Below the pieces are notes generated by a model. That model was not told where the DNA came from. It searched no databases and saw nothing but the letters and a program-made list of their open reading frames with translations. Made by a program: the position numbers and the translations under genes. This document shows, one piece after another, positions 30,547 to 39,612 of a stretch of 64,000 nucleotides of DNA. The stretch comes from Microbulbifer salipaludis. Its GTDB lineage: Bacteria > Pseudomonadota > Gammaproteobacteria > Pseudomonadales > Cellvibrionaceae. The stretch's first letter is position 1, and every line of letters begins with the position of its first letter. The stretch spans positions 124,001-188,000 of the forward strand of contig NZ_JAEKJR010000003.1 of NCBI RefSeq assembly GCF_017303155.1, written 5' to 3'.

Positions 30547-30834
30547 ATGGCCGTGGACGCGCAAACCGTTGAAAAGCTGGCCGAACTGGCCCGCATCGCC
30601 ATTTCCGAAGAAACCATAGACGAAGTCAGCAGCCGTTTGGGCGACGTACTGCAACTGGTCGACCAGCTGCAGGCCGTCAACACCGACGGCGTCGAGCCTA
30701 TGGCCCACCCCCTCGAGGAGGTGCAGGTGCTGCGCAAAGACGAAGTCACCGAGCCCAACCGCCGCGAAGAATTCCTCGCCCTGGCGCCACAAACGGAAGC
30801 GGGCCTGTTTCTGGTACCCAAGGTCATCGACTGA
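30547..30834 (+). CDS. gatC: Asp/Glu-tRNA amidotransferase subunit C
   Basis: The small belt subunit of GatCAB, which converts Asp-tRNA(Asn) and/or Glu-tRNA(Gln) to the amide forms. The 95 residues show the usual helices EKLAELARIAISEETIDEVS and the VDGVEPMAHPLEE-like core (TDGVEPMAHPLEEVQVLRKD). It starts with ATG at 30547, with GGAG upstream. It is followed after 113 bp by gatA; the gap contains an 11-bp tandem repeat. The order gatC-gatA-gatB is the common operon. Confidence 0.96.
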   Translation: MAVDAQTVEKLAELARIAISEETIDEVSSRLGDVLQLVDQLQAVNTDGVEPMAHPLEEVQVLRKDEVTEPNRREEFLALAPQTEAGLFLVPKVID

Positions 30835-30856
30835 CCGAGCGATTCGATTCATTGAC

Positions 30857-30900
30857 CTAACAGCGACCTTACCGCGACCTAGCAGCAATCTAACAGCGAC
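30857..30900 (+). repeat. Four imperfect 11-bp tandem repeats between gatC and gatA
   Basis: Units CTAACAGCGAC, CTTACCGCGAC, CTAGCAGCAAT and CTAACAGCGAC lie head to tail. The first and last are identical; the inner two differ at two and three positions. They lie about 50 bp before the gatA start. No function is known to me. Confidence 0.7.
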
Positions 30901-30947
30901 CCGCCCGCTGCAAGCGAATACAGAATAGACAAGAAACCGGATTTCCC

Positions 30948-32402
30948 ATGCATCAGTTGACCATCGCCGAGATCATGCGCGGCCTGCGCGACAAACAGTT
31001 CTCCAGCGTGGAGATCACCAGCCACCTGCTGGAACGCATCCAACAACTGGACAACCAGTTCAACAGCTTCATCAGCGTCACCGGCGACCAGGCCATCAAG
31101 CAGGCCACCGCCGCGGATGCGCGCCTTGCCAAGGGCGACGCCCCAGCCCTGTGCGGCGTGCCCATTGCCCACAAGGACATCTTCTGCACCAGTGGCGTAC
31201 GCACCAGCTGCGGCTCCAAGATGCTCGACAACTTCGTGCCACCCTACGACGCCACCGTGGTAGACAACTTCCAGCAGGCGGGCGCGGTGAGCCTGGGCAA
31301 AACCAATATGGACGAGTTCGCCATGGGCTCCTCCAATGAATCCAGCTTTTATGGCGCGGTGAAAAACCCCTGGGACATCGAGCGGATTCCCGGCGGCTCT
31401 TCCGGCGGTTCCGCCGCTGCAGTTGCCGCATTACTGGTACCCGGTACCACCGCCACCGACACCGGCGGCTCCATCCGCCAACCGGCGGCCATGACCGGCA
31501 CCACCGGCCTCAAGCCCACCTACGGGCGGGTATCGCGCTGGGGCATGATTGCGTTCGCCTCCAGCCTCGACCAGGGCGGGCCCATTACCCGCACCGCCGA
31601 AGACGCCGCACTGATGCTGTCTGTGATGGCAGGCCCCGACAAAAAAGACTCCACCTGTCTGGATCGCCCAGCGCAGGACTACACCGCCAGCCTGGGCGAC
31701 TCCATCAAGGGGCTCAAAATTGGCGTACCCAGTGAGTACTTTGGCGAAGGCCTCGACAGCGAGGTGGGCGCGCAGGTACAGGCAGCCCTCAAGGCGTATG
31801 AACAGCTCGGCGCCGAACTGGTGGAAATCAGCCTGCCCCACAGCAAGCTGGCGGTACCCGCCTATTACGTGATTGCCCCGGCAGAGGCCTCCGCCAACCT
31901 GTCCCGCTTTGACGGGGTGCGCTACGGCTACCGCTGCGAAAACCCGGCGGACCTGCGCGACCTGTATATGCGCTCCCGCGGTGAAGGGTTCGGCGAGGAA
32001 GTAAAACGCCGCATTTTAGTAGGCAGCTACGCCCTGTCCGCCGGCTACTACGACGCTTACTACAACAAGGCGCAACAGGTGCGCCGCCTGATCAAACAGG
32101 ACTTTGTCGACGCCTTCGACAAGGTCGATGTGATCATGGGCCCCACCGCCCCCAACCCCGCGTTCAAGCTGGGTGAAAAAAATGCCGACCCGGTGGCCAT
32201 GTATCTGGAAGACATTTACACCATCGCCACCAATCTGGCCGGCCTGCCCGGCATGTCTATCCCCTGCGGTTTCGCCCACGGCCTGCCCGTTGGCCTGCAG
32301 ATCATTGGCAACTACCTGGACGAGGCGCGCATGCTCAATGTGGCGCACCAGTTCCAGCTCGCCAGTGATTGGCACCAGCAAACCGCCCCGGCGGCACAAT
32401 AA
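30948..32402 (+). CDS. gatA: Asp/Glu-tRNA amidotransferase subunit A
   Basis: The glutaminase/amidase subunit that releases ammonia for the tRNA-bound amino acid. The 484 residues have the amidase-signature triad: K76 (IAHKDIF), S151 ([10 protein letters not shown]) and S175 (TGGSIRQPA), with spacing as in known GatA proteins. [20 protein letters not shown] and [10 protein letters not shown] are further family blocks. The start ATG at 30948 gives the standard N-terminus MHQLTIAEI. It is followed by gatB after 21 bp. Confidence 0.98.
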   Translation: MHQLTIAEIMRGLRDKQFSSVEITSHLLERIQQLDNQFNSFISVTGDQAIKQATAADARLAKGDAPALCGVPIAHKDIFCTSGVRTSCGSKMLDNFVPPYDATVVDNFQQAGAVSLGKTNMDEFAMGSSNESSFYGAVKNPWDIERIPGGSSGGSAAAVAALLVPGTTATDTGGSIRQPAAMTGTTGLKPTYGRVSRWGMIAFASSLDQGGPITRTAEDAALMLSVMAGPDKKDSTCLDRPAQDYTASLGDSIKGLKIGVPSEYFGEGLDSEVGAQVQAALKAYEQLGAELVEISLPHSKLAVPAYYVIAPAEASANLSRFDGVRYGYRCENPADLRDLYMRSRGEGFGEEVKRRILVGSYALSAGYYDAYYNKAQQVRRLIKQDFVDAFDKVDVIMGPTAPNPAFKLGEKNADPVAMYLEDIYTIATNLAGLPGMSIPCGFAHGLPVGLQIIGNYLDEARMLNVAHQFQLASDWHQQTAPAAQ

Positions 32403-32423
32403 GTAGGAATAAGGAGAAGCGAC

Positions 32424-33875
32424 GTGGAATGGGAAGTCGTTATCGGGCTGGAAGTGCATGTGCAACTGGCCACCCAATCGAAAATTTTCTCCGGCGCCAG
32501 CACCGCCTTTGGTGCCGCCCCCAACACCCAGGCCTGTGCGATTGACCTGGCCATGCCGGGCACCTTGCCGGTTCCTAACGAAGAAGCCTTCCGCTTCGCG
32601 GTGATGTTCGGCCTCGCCATGAACGCGGAAATCGGCAAGCGCTCGGTGTTCGAGCGCAAAAACTATTTCTACCCGGACCTGCCCAAGGGCTACCAGACCA
32701 CCCAGCTGGAAAAGCCGATCGTTGGCGAAGGCCAGATCGAAATTCATCTGGAAGACGGCAGCAGCAAGACCATCCGCTTGCACCATGCGCACCTGGAGGA
32801 AGATGCAGGCAAGTCTTTACACGAAGATTTTCATGGAATGTCAGGCATCGACCTCAACCGCGCCGGTACCCCGCTGATCGAAATTGTGTCCGAACCGGAT
32901 ATGCGCAGCGCCGCGGAGGCGGTTGCCTACCTGAAAAAAATCCACAGTATCGTCACTTACCTGGGCATTTCCGACGGCGACATGTCCCAGGGCTCGCTGC
33001 GCTGTGACGCCAACGTGTCAGTCCGCCTGAAAGGCGAAGAAGAACTGGGCACCCGCACCGAGATCAAGAACCTGAACTCCTTCCGCTTTATCGAAAAGGC
33101 GATCAAGGTAGAGGCCCAGCGCCAGATCGACCTGATCGAAGACGGCGGCAAGGTGGTGCAGGAAACGCGCCTGTACGACGCGGACAAAAATGAAACCCGC
33201 TCCATGCGCAGCAAGGAAGTGGCCAACGATTACCGCTACTTTCCCTGCCCGGACCTGCTGCCGGTGGTGCTCACCGACGATTACATCGAGCAGGTGCGCG
33301 GTGAATTGCCGGAGTTGCCGGATGCGAAGTGTGCGCGCTTTGAGAAGGAATACAGTCTTTCTGCCTACGATGCGGATCAGCTGACTCAGGAGCGCGCTAC
33401 GGCGGATTACTTCGAGCAGGTAGCGGCCAAGAGTGGCGAGCCGAAGCTGGCGGCTAACTGGGTGATGGGTGAGCTGGCGGCGCTGTTGAACCGCGAGGAA
33501 AAGTCCATCGACAATTCGCCGGTCTCTGCGGAACACCTGGCGGGCCTGATTGCGCGCATCAAGGACAACACCATTTCCTCGAAGATTGCCAAGCAGGTGT
33601 TTGAGGCGATGGCGAATGGTGATGGTGATGCCGATGCGGTGATTGAAGCCAAGGGGCTGAAGCAAGTTTCCGACACCGGGGCCATTGAGAAGATGGTGGA
33701 CGATGTGATCGCGGCTTCTGCTTCCCAGGTCGAAAATTACCGCAACGCGGATCCGGACAAGCGACCCAAAATGATGGGCTTCTTTGTGGGCCAGATCATG
33801 AAGGCCTCCAAGGGACAGGCGAATCCGCAGATGATCAACAAGATTCTGAAAGAGAAACTGGACGCGCTCTTATAA
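32424..33875 (+). CDS. gatB: Asp/Glu-tRNA amidotransferase subunit B
   Basis: The subunit that phosphorylates the tRNA-bound Asp or Glu and completes amidation. The 483 residues begin [20 protein letters not shown] and carry [29 protein letters not shown] and [11 protein letters not shown], then the C-terminal YqeY-like tail domain ending [14 protein letters not shown]. The start is GTG at 32424 with AAGGAGAAG ten bases upstream. The last 500 bp use fewer GC-ending codons than the start of the gene. The palindromic repeats at 33923-34229 follow directly. Confidence 0.98.
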   Translation: MEWEVVIGLEVHVQLATQSKIFSGASTAFGAAPNTQACAIDLAMPGTLPVPNEEAFRFAVMFGLAMNAEIGKRSVFERKNYFYPDLPKGYQTTQLEKPIVGEGQIEIHLEDGSSKTIRLHHAHLEEDAGKSLHEDFHGMSGIDLNRAGTPLIEIVSEPDMRSAAEAVAYLKKIHSIVTYLGISDGDMSQGSLRCDANVSVRLKGEEELGTRTEIKNLNSFRFIEKAIKVEAQRQIDLIEDGGKVVQETRLYDADKNETRSMRSKEVANDYRYFPCPDLLPVVLTDDYIEQVRGELPELPDAKCARFEKEYSLSAYDADQLTQERATADYFEQVAAKSGEPKLAANWVMGELAALLNREEKSIDNSPVSAEHLAGLIARIKDNTISSKIAKQVFEAMANGDGDADAVIEAKGLKQVSDTGAIEKMVDDVIAASASQVENYRNADPDKRPKMMGFFVGQIMKASKGQANPQMINKILKEKLDALL

Positions 33876-33922
33876 GTTGATCCATGTTATCGGGCCCGCG
33901 TTATTGCAGGTCCGGTGGCGGC

Positions 33923-34028
33923 CAAGCACCGGGTGAGAATTTTCGAAACCGCTTTAAATACATCCCTGTACGCTGCGTCGGCGACGTCCCTGTCGCCGAC
34001 GCTTTCGAAAATTCTCACCCGGCACTTG
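33923..34028. repeat. 106-bp palindromic intergenic repeat, copy B
   Basis: It has exactly the same length and build as copy A at 19877, in opposite orientation. The 26-bp arms 33923-33948 and 34003-34028 are inverted with two mismatches, end inside in TTTCGAAA, and are 20 bp perfect. The centre holds a 9-bp hairpin (GTCGGCGAC, loop GTCCCT, GTCGCCGAC). Arm sequences differ between the copies but the architecture is kept. Confidence 0.85.
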
Positions 34029-34101
34029 CCCTTAGATTTGAACAATTGCGCTTCGTAGCAATACACATCAGTTTCTCGGAAGCGCTATACCTCGATGCGA
34101 A

Positions 34102-34229
34102 GGTGGTGGGGCCGGGGCTTGTTTGCGAAACCTTCCGCGAGAGGGACCTCGCGGAAGAGCCCCCAGGGATGGGTTAACGGGGGGGCGCCTAGCTCGTGTT
34201 TCGCACAAACAAGCCCCGGCCGCACCACC
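34102..34229. repeat. 128-bp palindromic element, related in build to copies A and B
   Basis: Outer arms 34102-34130 and 34199-34229 are inverted repeats apart from one mismatch and a 2-base insertion, and end inside in GCGAAA/TTTCGC. The inner hairpin (CTTCCGCGAG, AGGGAC, CTCGCGGAAG at 34132-34157) is perfect. Its loop AGGGAC is the complement of the loop GTCCCT in copy B. Confidence 0.75.
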
Positions 34230-34306
34230 GCCACAAGGCACCCCAGCAGCGGGCTGACCTGAAGATAGGCACTAAATTAAGATCAGAGCACGAAAGGAAT
34301 TAACAA

Positions 34307-34603
34307 GTGAGCCTGAAAAAAGACAAGCAAAAAGTCCTCGGTGAAGTATTCGACGATGATCGTATCGCCGGGTTTCTAGTGGGTGAAGCACCGGAAGGAT
34401 TCAATCGGGATTTCTACCTGCTGGAACGCGCCTACCGCGGTATGAAAGCGGAGAATTTTGAAACCTTCGTGCGCCTGTTCAATGAACAGGGGCTGAACCT
34501 GAACAGCCATAGCCCTGAAGGCCAGACACTGCTGGCGCGGATCAGTGAACACGAACAGAGTGCCGAGTATGCCGACATTCTGAAGGCCGCAGGAGCACAG
34601 TAA
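34307..34603 (+). CDS. PA4642-family conserved hypothetical protein
   Basis: A 98-residue soluble protein, acidic at the start of the fold (GEVFDDDRIAGFLVGEAPEG), with a helical middle DFYLLERAYRGMKAENFETF and a C-terminal helix ending ILKAAGAQ. It matches small Pseudomonas proteins of the PA4642 type; no function is established. The start in use at 34307 is GTG (gtgagcctg) after GAAAGGAATTAACAA. It ends 3 bp before cysZ, so the two are very likely co-translated. Confidence 0.85.
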   Translation: MSLKKDKQKVLGEVFDDDRIAGFLVGEAPEGFNRDFYLLERAYRGMKAENFETFVRLFNEQGLNLNSHSPEGQTLLARISEHEQSAEYADILKAAGAQ

Positions 34604-34606
34604 ATC

Positions 34607-35512
34607 ATGACTTCCAACCCGGCACACGGCGCACACGCATTAGTCCGGGGAGCACAGCTGCTCACCCGGAAGGAGCTGCGCCCGTTTATCATTATGCCGC
34701 TGCTGATCAACCTGGTGCTGTTTATCGCACTGGGCGTCCTGATGGTCAGCCAGTTCGACGACCTTGGCCGCTATATCGGCAGCCTGCTGTCCGACACCCC
34801 GGTCGACACCTCCGACATGTCCTGGTGGCGAGCGATTCTGGCCACGGGCGCAGACTGGGCGGCAAGCGTGTTTCAGTGGCTGGCGTGGCTGATCGCCATC
34901 GTCGTGGTGCTGTTGTTCTTCTTTGTCTACGGTTACCTGTTCGGCATCATCACCAACATCATTGCCGCACCGTTTAACGGCCTGCTCGCAGAAAAGGTCG
35001 AAGAACTCCTCACCGGCCACCCCCCGCCCCCGGAAGCACTGCACAGCATGGTGTTCCGCACCCTGGGCCGGGAACTGCGTAAGCTGATGTACTTTATCGG
35101 CTGGGGTATCGTGATCTTTGTGATTGCCCTGCTCACCAGCTGGACGGTCTTTATTCCCGCCATTCTCGGCGCACTCTGGGGGGCCTGGTGTATGGCAATC
35201 CAGTACGTGGACTACCCGCTGGACAACCACCAGCGCTCGTTCACGGAACTGAAAAGCGTACTCCTGCGCAAGAAGTTCACCACCCTCGGCTTTGGCGGCA
35301 GTGTGATGCTGGCGAAGATGGTGCCGATCCTGAATATCTTTGTGATGCCCGCGGCGGTGGCCGGCGGAACCGTACTGTGGGTAGAGCGCATCTGGACCGA
35401 AGGCGACCCCGGCAAAGGCCCCAACGGACGGAATATTCCGCTCGATCAACCACCGGCTGTGGAAACAAAACAGTGGCCCAAGGGCATCGAAGGCCCAAAC
35501 GACAAAAAGTGA
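34607..35512 (+). CDS. cysZ: Sulfate transporter CysZ
   Basis: An inner-membrane sulfate channel/transporter feeding cysteine synthesis. The 301 residues show the family pattern: GAHALVRGAQLLTRKELRPF, hydrophobic helices at about 24-44 and 83-105, the re-entrant TNIIAAPFNGLLAEKVEELL, and YVDYPLDNHQRSF. It is about 45 residues longer than E. coli CysZ because of a hydrophilic C-terminus (PGKGPNGRNIPLDQPPAVE). It follows the PA4642-family gene by 3 bp and ends at a strong terminator. Confidence 0.93.
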   Translation: MTSNPAHGAHALVRGAQLLTRKELRPFIIMPLLINLVLFIALGVLMVSQFDDLGRYIGSLLSDTPVDTSDMSWWRAILATGADWAASVFQWLAWLIAIVVVLLFFFVYGYLFGIITNIIAAPFNGLLAEKVEELLTGHPPPPEALHSMVFRTLGRELRKLMYFIGWGIVIFVIALLTSWTVFIPAILGALWGAWCMAIQYVDYPLDNHQRSFTELKSVLLRKKFTTLGFGGSVMLAKMVPILNIFVMPAAVAGGTVLWVERIWTEGDPGKGPNGRNIPLDQPPAVETKQWPKGIEGPNDKK

Positions 35513-35520
35513 CAGGCATA

Positions 35521-35563
35521 AAAAAACGCGGGTAGCTCTCCAGCTCAGCTACCCGCGTTTTTT
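35521..35563. terminator. Bidirectional Rho-independent terminator between cysZ and the rhlB-like gene
   Basis: A 17-bp perfect inverted repeat (35521-35537 and 35547-35563) with a 9-base loop CTCCAGCTC. The arms include an A-run at one end and a T-run at the other, so it can stop the plus-strand cysZ transcript and the minus-strand helicase transcript that converge on it. Confidence 0.92.
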
Positions 35564-35632
35564 ATTGCTAACAAAGCATATAACTAGACGATAAGACAAA
35601 TCACAAAAGTGGAAAAAACAGGCCCCAAAGCC

Positions 35633-37159
35633 TTAGCGACGGGGCCGGCCGCCGCCACCGCTGCGGCGTCCACCGCGATTGCCACCGCGGTCATTGCGAT
35701 CGCCACCGCTGCTGCGTTTCACATGGACCTGCGGCGGCTTCACCAGCAGTTCCTCCGGCGGAACCTCGCACGTCAGTTTATTGCCCAGTAGTTTCTCGAT
35801 GGGCTCCAGACGCATGGCGTCGTCTTCACAGGCAAAGCTGATGGAGGTGCCGCTCTTGCCCGCGCGGCCGGTACGGCCGATACGGTGTACGTAGTCTTCC
35901 GGCTCTTCCGGCAAGGTGTAATTCACCACGTGGCTGATGCCATCGATATGGATACCCCGCCCTGCCACATCGGTGGCCACCAGCACTTTGGACTTGCCAG
36001 TTTTGAAATCTTCCAGGGTGCGCACACGTTTGTTCTGCGCCACCTCACCGGACAACAACCCGGCATTGATACCGTGGGCCACCAGGTTTTCGTGCAGGCG
36101 CCGACACTGGTCGCGACGGTTGGCGAACACAATCAGGCTTTCGACATCGTCCTGCTGCACAATGTTGAACAACAGCGGATATTTCTCGTCGCCCGACACC
36201 AGGTACACATGCTGGGTCACCGTATCGGTGGCCACGTGCTCCGGCTCGATTTCCACCGTGACAGGATCGGTTGTCCACTGCTCCACCAGATCGTCCACTT
36301 CCGGAGTGAAGGTAGCGGAGAAGAACATGGTCTGGCGGTGGGTCTTGCGCGGGGTCTGGCGGACAATGCGGCGTACATCGGGGATAAAGCCCATATCCAG
36401 CATGCGGTCCGCCTCGTCGATCACCAGGATCTCGGTCTGATCGAGGAAGCAATCCCGTTTGCTGACGAAATCCAGCAGGCGGCCAGGGGTGGCCACGAGG
36501 ATATCCACAAAGCGCTCATTCAACGCTTTTTGCTGCTTCTGGTAATCCATACCGCCTACAAGCGTGTGGATTTCCAGGTCGGTGTACTTGCACAGCCCCT
36601 TGGCATCGTCGGCAATCTGCATCACCAGCTCGCGGGTCGGCGCGATGATCAGTGCGCGCGCCTCGCCGGCGTAGCGCTCTCCCTCAAACGGGTGCTTGAG
36701 CAGATCGTCGATCACGGTGATCAGGAAGGCCGCGGTTTTACCGGTACCGGTCTGCGCCTTACCCACCAGATCGTGGCCATTGAGGGTATGTGGCAGCGAC
36801 TGGCCCTGGATGGGGGAAGCGTACTCGAACCCCAGGTCGGCAATGGCATGCATCAGCGGCAGCGGCAGGTCCAGGTCGTGGAAACGCACCTTGCCTTCCT
36901 GCTCCGGCACCTGGAACTCGTCCAGGCTCCAGGGCTTTTGCGGGGCCTTGGCACGGGGTTCCTTCCGTTTACCACCCTTGTCACGCCCGTCTTCTGCGCC
37001 GCCGCGGCGACGGTTGCGCGGGCGGCCGCTGCCGGCCGACTTGCCTTCTTCGGCCGAGCGCTTTTCAGCTCTGTCATCGGGCTTTGCAGCCGCGGGCTTC
37101 GGCTCTTTGGATGCGTTTTCAGACTTGTCAGTGGAACGACGGAAAAACTTGCCTATCAA
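35633..37159 (-). CDS. rhlB: DEAD-box RNA helicase, RhlB-like
   Basis: An ATP-dependent RNA helicase of the RhlB group, a degradosome component in E. coli. The 508 residues start with a charged, low-complexity extension (about 1-85, rich in Lys, Arg and Gly), then [20 protein letters not shown] (Q-motif region). The helicase motifs follow: [49 protein letters not shown] and HRIGRTGR. The C-terminus is an RGG-like tail ([20 protein letters not shown]). The frame opens with TTG at 37159 and no ATG precedes the conserved part in a sensible place, so the exact start is open. Confidence 0.88.
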   Translation of the reverse strand: MIGKFFRRSTDKSENASKEPKPAAAKPDDRAEKRSAEEGKSAGSGRPRNRRRGGAEDGRDKGGKRKEPRAKAPQKPWSLDEFQVPEQEGKVRFHDLDLPLPLMHAIADLGFEYASPIQGQSLPHTLNGHDLVGKAQTGTGKTAAFLITVIDDLLKHPFEGERYAGEARALIIAPTRELVMQIADDAKGLCKYTDLEIHTLVGGMDYQKQQKALNERFVDILVATPGRLLDFVSKRDCFLDQTEILVIDEADRMLDMGFIPDVRRIVRQTPRKTHRQTMFFSATFTPEVDDLVEQWTTDPVTVEIEPEHVATDTVTQHVYLVSGDEKYPLLFNIVQQDDVESLIVFANRRDQCRRLHENLVAHGINAGLLSGEVAQNKRVRTLEDFKTGKSKVLVATDVAGRGIHIDGISHVVNYTLPEEPEDYVHRIGRTGRAGKSGTSISFACEDDAMRLEPIEKLLGNKLTCEVPPEELLVKPPQVHVKRSSGGDRNDRGGNRGGRRSGGGGRPRR

Positions 37160-37315
37160 AAGATTGCTCGCTCAATTACTCCGGGCGCGCCTGCAACAGT
37201 GCGTCTCCGGACATGCCGGTGACCAACTGGACACGGCAACGGGTTAAATAATCGGCGAGTATATCATTTATAAGGAGAACGCGAGTCAATAGCGGGCCCA
37301 GCCGCCTGCCCGGCC

Positions 37316-37942
37316 CTAATCCTGCAGAAGACCCCGCTGGCGGGCAATCCAGTAATCGAGGCTCACAAAGCGCCCGCCACCGGTAAACAGCAGCGCCAGC
37401 AGCATGACGAAGTAAGTGGCCGCAAACTCGATACCGTTTTTCAGCACGGTGAAATTACCCGCTTCGGTCAGCCAGCCGTAGTTCCCGTGGGCCTTGAGTA
37501 ATTCCACCGCCTTTTCCTTGCGCACCGCCGCCTGTTCAATCAGGTCCGTGCGCCATTCCCAGGGCATAGTGAGCGTTTGCTCCGGCAGTGCGTGCCAGCC
37601 GTACTGCCAGTGCGCGGCTACCGCCGCTACCAGCATGGTGAACATCAGCGGGATTGCGGCGAGACGCACCCCCAGCCCCAGAACCAGGGCGATGCCACCC
37701 AAAAATTCCGTCAGCGCCGCCAGCCAGGCCAACAACAGGGGCGCAGGCAGCCCCAAGCCCCAGTCCGGGTTGCCAAACCAGGCCGCCACATTCTCAATGC
37801 CGGTGAGCTTGTTCCAGCCGGCGAGGATGAAAATGGGCCCGAGAAACAGCCGCAGCGCCAGAGGACCCAGCCCATCCAGCGGCCGCAAGCCCCGCAGAAA
37901 AGCGCTGTAAATCCCGTTGATCCCACTGTGTGCCCCATCCAT
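37316..37942 (-). CDS. DoxX-family membrane protein
   Basis: A 208-residue inner-membrane protein with four to five hydrophobic segments. The DoxX signature is LALRLFLGPIFILAGWNKLT near the start, followed by LLLAWLAALTEFLGGIALVL and PLMFTMLVAAVAAH; a last helix (AATYFVMLLALLFTGGGRFV) and YWIARQR complete it. A soluble insert (about 115-165) separates the last helices. DoxX proteins are linked to thiosulfate or quinone redox chemistry in some species, but the role is not settled. The start ATG at 37942 follows GGGAGCGG. It is divergent from the MATE gene, with palindromes between them. Confidence 0.85.
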   Translation of the reverse strand: MDGAHSGINGIYSAFLRGLRPLDGLGPLALRLFLGPIFILAGWNKLTGIENVAAWFGNPDWGLGLPAPLLLAWLAALTEFLGGIALVLGLGVRLAAIPLMFTMLVAAVAAHWQYGWHALPEQTLTMPWEWRTDLIEQAAVRKEKAVELLKAHGNYGWLTEAGNFTVLKNGIEFAATYFVMLLALLFTGGGRFVSLDYWIARQRGLLQD

Positions 37943-37964
37943 AATCCGCTCCCGTTTTCACCAA

Positions 37965-37998
37965 TACTGTTTCAGTAACATACTGTTCACTGAACAGT
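37965..37998. promoter_or_regulatory. Two adjacent palindromes between doxX and the MATE gene, probable operator
   Basis: TACTG-TTT-CAGTA (37965-37977) and ACTGTTCA-C-TGAACAGT (37982-37998) lie 23 bp upstream of the DoxX start and 88 bp upstream of the MATE start. The shared ACTGTT half suggests one regulator bound twice, of a TetR-like kind. No regulator gene lies beside it. Confidence 0.55.
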
Positions 37999-38085
37999 GG
38001 TCGCCGGAGTGCGCGCTTTCTTACACGCCGCACCGGTCTTTGTGAAGATAACGTTCGATCAGTTTAGCCAGCCCGAATCCGATCC

Positions 38086-39465
38086 ATGCTCAGAATCTAC
38101 AAACGCGCCACAGCCACGGAGCTGCGCCACCTCACCAAACTGGGTGGACCGCTCGTGGTGAGCAATCTGGCGGTGGTGAGTATGGGGGTTACGGATACCA
38201 TCGTGGCCGGGCGCTCCGGGGAGGTGGACCTGGCCGGGCTCGCGCTGGGCTCCAGCATCTGGGCGGTGTGCGCGGTTACGCTGATTGGCATGCTGGCGGC
38301 GGTCTCTCCAGTGGTTGCCCATTTGCGCGGCGCCCGGGATGAGCAGGGCTGCGCCCAACAGATGAGTCAGTCCATCTGGATCGCGCTGATTGGCGGCCTG
38401 CTGGTAGCGGCGGCGCTGCTGGCGGCCCCACTGTGGAGCCAGTGGATTCAGACCGAAGAACCGGTGCGCAAGGTGATGGTGCACTACCTGCTGGCACTGG
38501 CCACCGGCATCCTGCCCTTTGCCTTTGGCAGCGCCCTGCGCGGGTATTGTGAAGGCATGGCGCAGGTGCGGCCGGTAATGCGAATCTATCTCGCGGCGGC
38601 AGCACTGAACATTCCGCTGGATATTCTGCTGGTGTTTGGCTGGGGCCCCATTCCCGCTATGGGCGGCGCCGGCTGCGGCTGGGCCACCAGCCTGGTGTGC
38701 TGGTGTATTGCCCTGGCACTTTACTGGCACGCGGGGCAGGACCCCGCTTACCGCGCCCTCAAGCTGACGCTGATACCGCCCCGCCCCCACTGGCCGACCC
38801 TCAGGCACCTGCTGGCGGTGGGCATGCCGATCTGTATCGGTGCAGCCAGTGAAGTCACATTCTTCGCCAGTCTTACCCTGCTGCTCGCCTCGTACGGGGC
38901 CACCATTGTCGCCGCCCACCAGATCGCCATGAGTATCGGTTCTGTTTTTTATCTGGTGGCGCTGGCACTGGCGCAGGCGGTCAGCATCCGCACCGCCCAG
39001 GTGCTCGGCCAGGGGCGCCCCAGGCGTGCGCGCTTTGTCAGCACTGTCGGCGTTGGCAGCGGGCTCATCTACGCCCTGTGTACCGGCGTGATCCTGATCA
39101 GCCTGCGTAATCTGCTGGTACTCGCGTATACCGGCAACCCGGAAATCATCGCCGTGGCCGCCAACCTGTTGTTGCTGGCCGCCGCCTTTCAACTGGTGGA
39201 TGTGGCCCAGGCCATGGCGTGGGGGGCACTGCGCGGTTACAAGGACACCCGGGTTCCCATGTACATCCAGTTGTTTTCCTACTGGCTGGTTGGCCTGAGT
39301 GCTGCCTACTGGATGGGGGAGCAATACTGGGGTGTCTACGGCTACTGGGTGGGTATCTGTGTCGGTCTCGGCACCGCGGCGGTGCTGCTGATCCTGCGGC
39401 TGCGCAACACCAGCCGCAAGGCCCTGGCCGGCACTGCGCACCCGGCCAAACACGTGCGGATTTAA
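38086..39465 (+). CDS. norM: MATE-family multidrug efflux transporter (NorM-like)
   Basis: A Na+- or H+-driven exporter of cationic drugs. The 459 residues have twelve hydrophobic segments in two similar halves. The first half contains LTKLGGPLVVSNLAVVSMGV and TDTIVAGRSGEVDLAGLALG; the second half contains GMPICIGAASEVTFFASLTL and AAHQIAMSIGSVFYLVALAL. These are typical of NorM proteins. The ATG at 38086 is well placed before the first helix. It may be controlled by the palindromes at 37965-37998. A 495-residue open frame on the opposite strand is a compositional shadow. Confidence 0.92.
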   Translation: MLRIYKRATATELRHLTKLGGPLVVSNLAVVSMGVTDTIVAGRSGEVDLAGLALGSSIWAVCAVTLIGMLAAVSPVVAHLRGARDEQGCAQQMSQSIWIALIGGLLVAAALLAAPLWSQWIQTEEPVRKVMVHYLLALATGILPFAFGSALRGYCEGMAQVRPVMRIYLAAAALNIPLDILLVFGWGPIPAMGGAGCGWATSLVCWCIALALYWHAGQDPAYRALKLTLIPPRPHWPTLRHLLAVGMPICIGAASEVTFFASLTLLLASYGATIVAAHQIAMSIGSVFYLVALALAQAVSIRTAQVLGQGRPRRARFVSTVGVGSGLIYALCTGVILISLRNLLVLAYTGNPEIIAVAANLLLLAAAFQLVDVAQAMAWGALRGYKDTRVPMYIQLFSYWLVGLSAAYWMGEQYWGVYGYWVGICVGLGTAAVLLILRLRNTSRKALAGTAHPAKHVRI

Positions 39466-39612
39466 CCAATCGCCAAGTGCCGCGCAATTTCCCCGGAACC
39501 GATTGGCTATACTCGCGCTCTCAGCAACAGGCACCAGGCTCATCAATATCCTGCCTGGTGACCTGCCACCCGCTGGCTTTGATTATCGCAACCCCCGTAA
39601 ACGGAGCTTTTC

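Larger units (their letters stand above)
33876..34306. other. Gene-free interval after gatB, mostly palindromic repeats
   Basis: 431 bp between gatB and the PA4642-family gene. It contains the repeat elements B (33923-34028) and C (34102-34229), described separately. The remaining 70 bp before 34307 contain GAAAGGAATTAAC, a good ribosome site, and TTAAGATC, which may be part of a promoter. Short reading frames here cross the palindromes and look spurious. Confidence 0.6.

Noticed and set aside
33884..34177. 97-residue open frame after gatB
   Set aside because: It runs through the palindromic repeats, has no family resemblance, and its composition follows the repeats.
37982..37998. LexA (SOS) box CTGT...ACAG
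   Set aside because: The spacing between CTGT and ACAG is 7 bases, not the 8 of the LexA consensus, and the neighbouring genes are not SOS genes.
38059..39546. 495-residue open frame on the minus strand opposite the MATE gene
   Set aside because: Its sequence is rich in Gln, His, Arg and Gly with no domain, and it mirrors a clear transporter gene. It is a GC-rich shadow frame, as are the long frames opposite mrdA (9948-11852) and proA (13678-15129).
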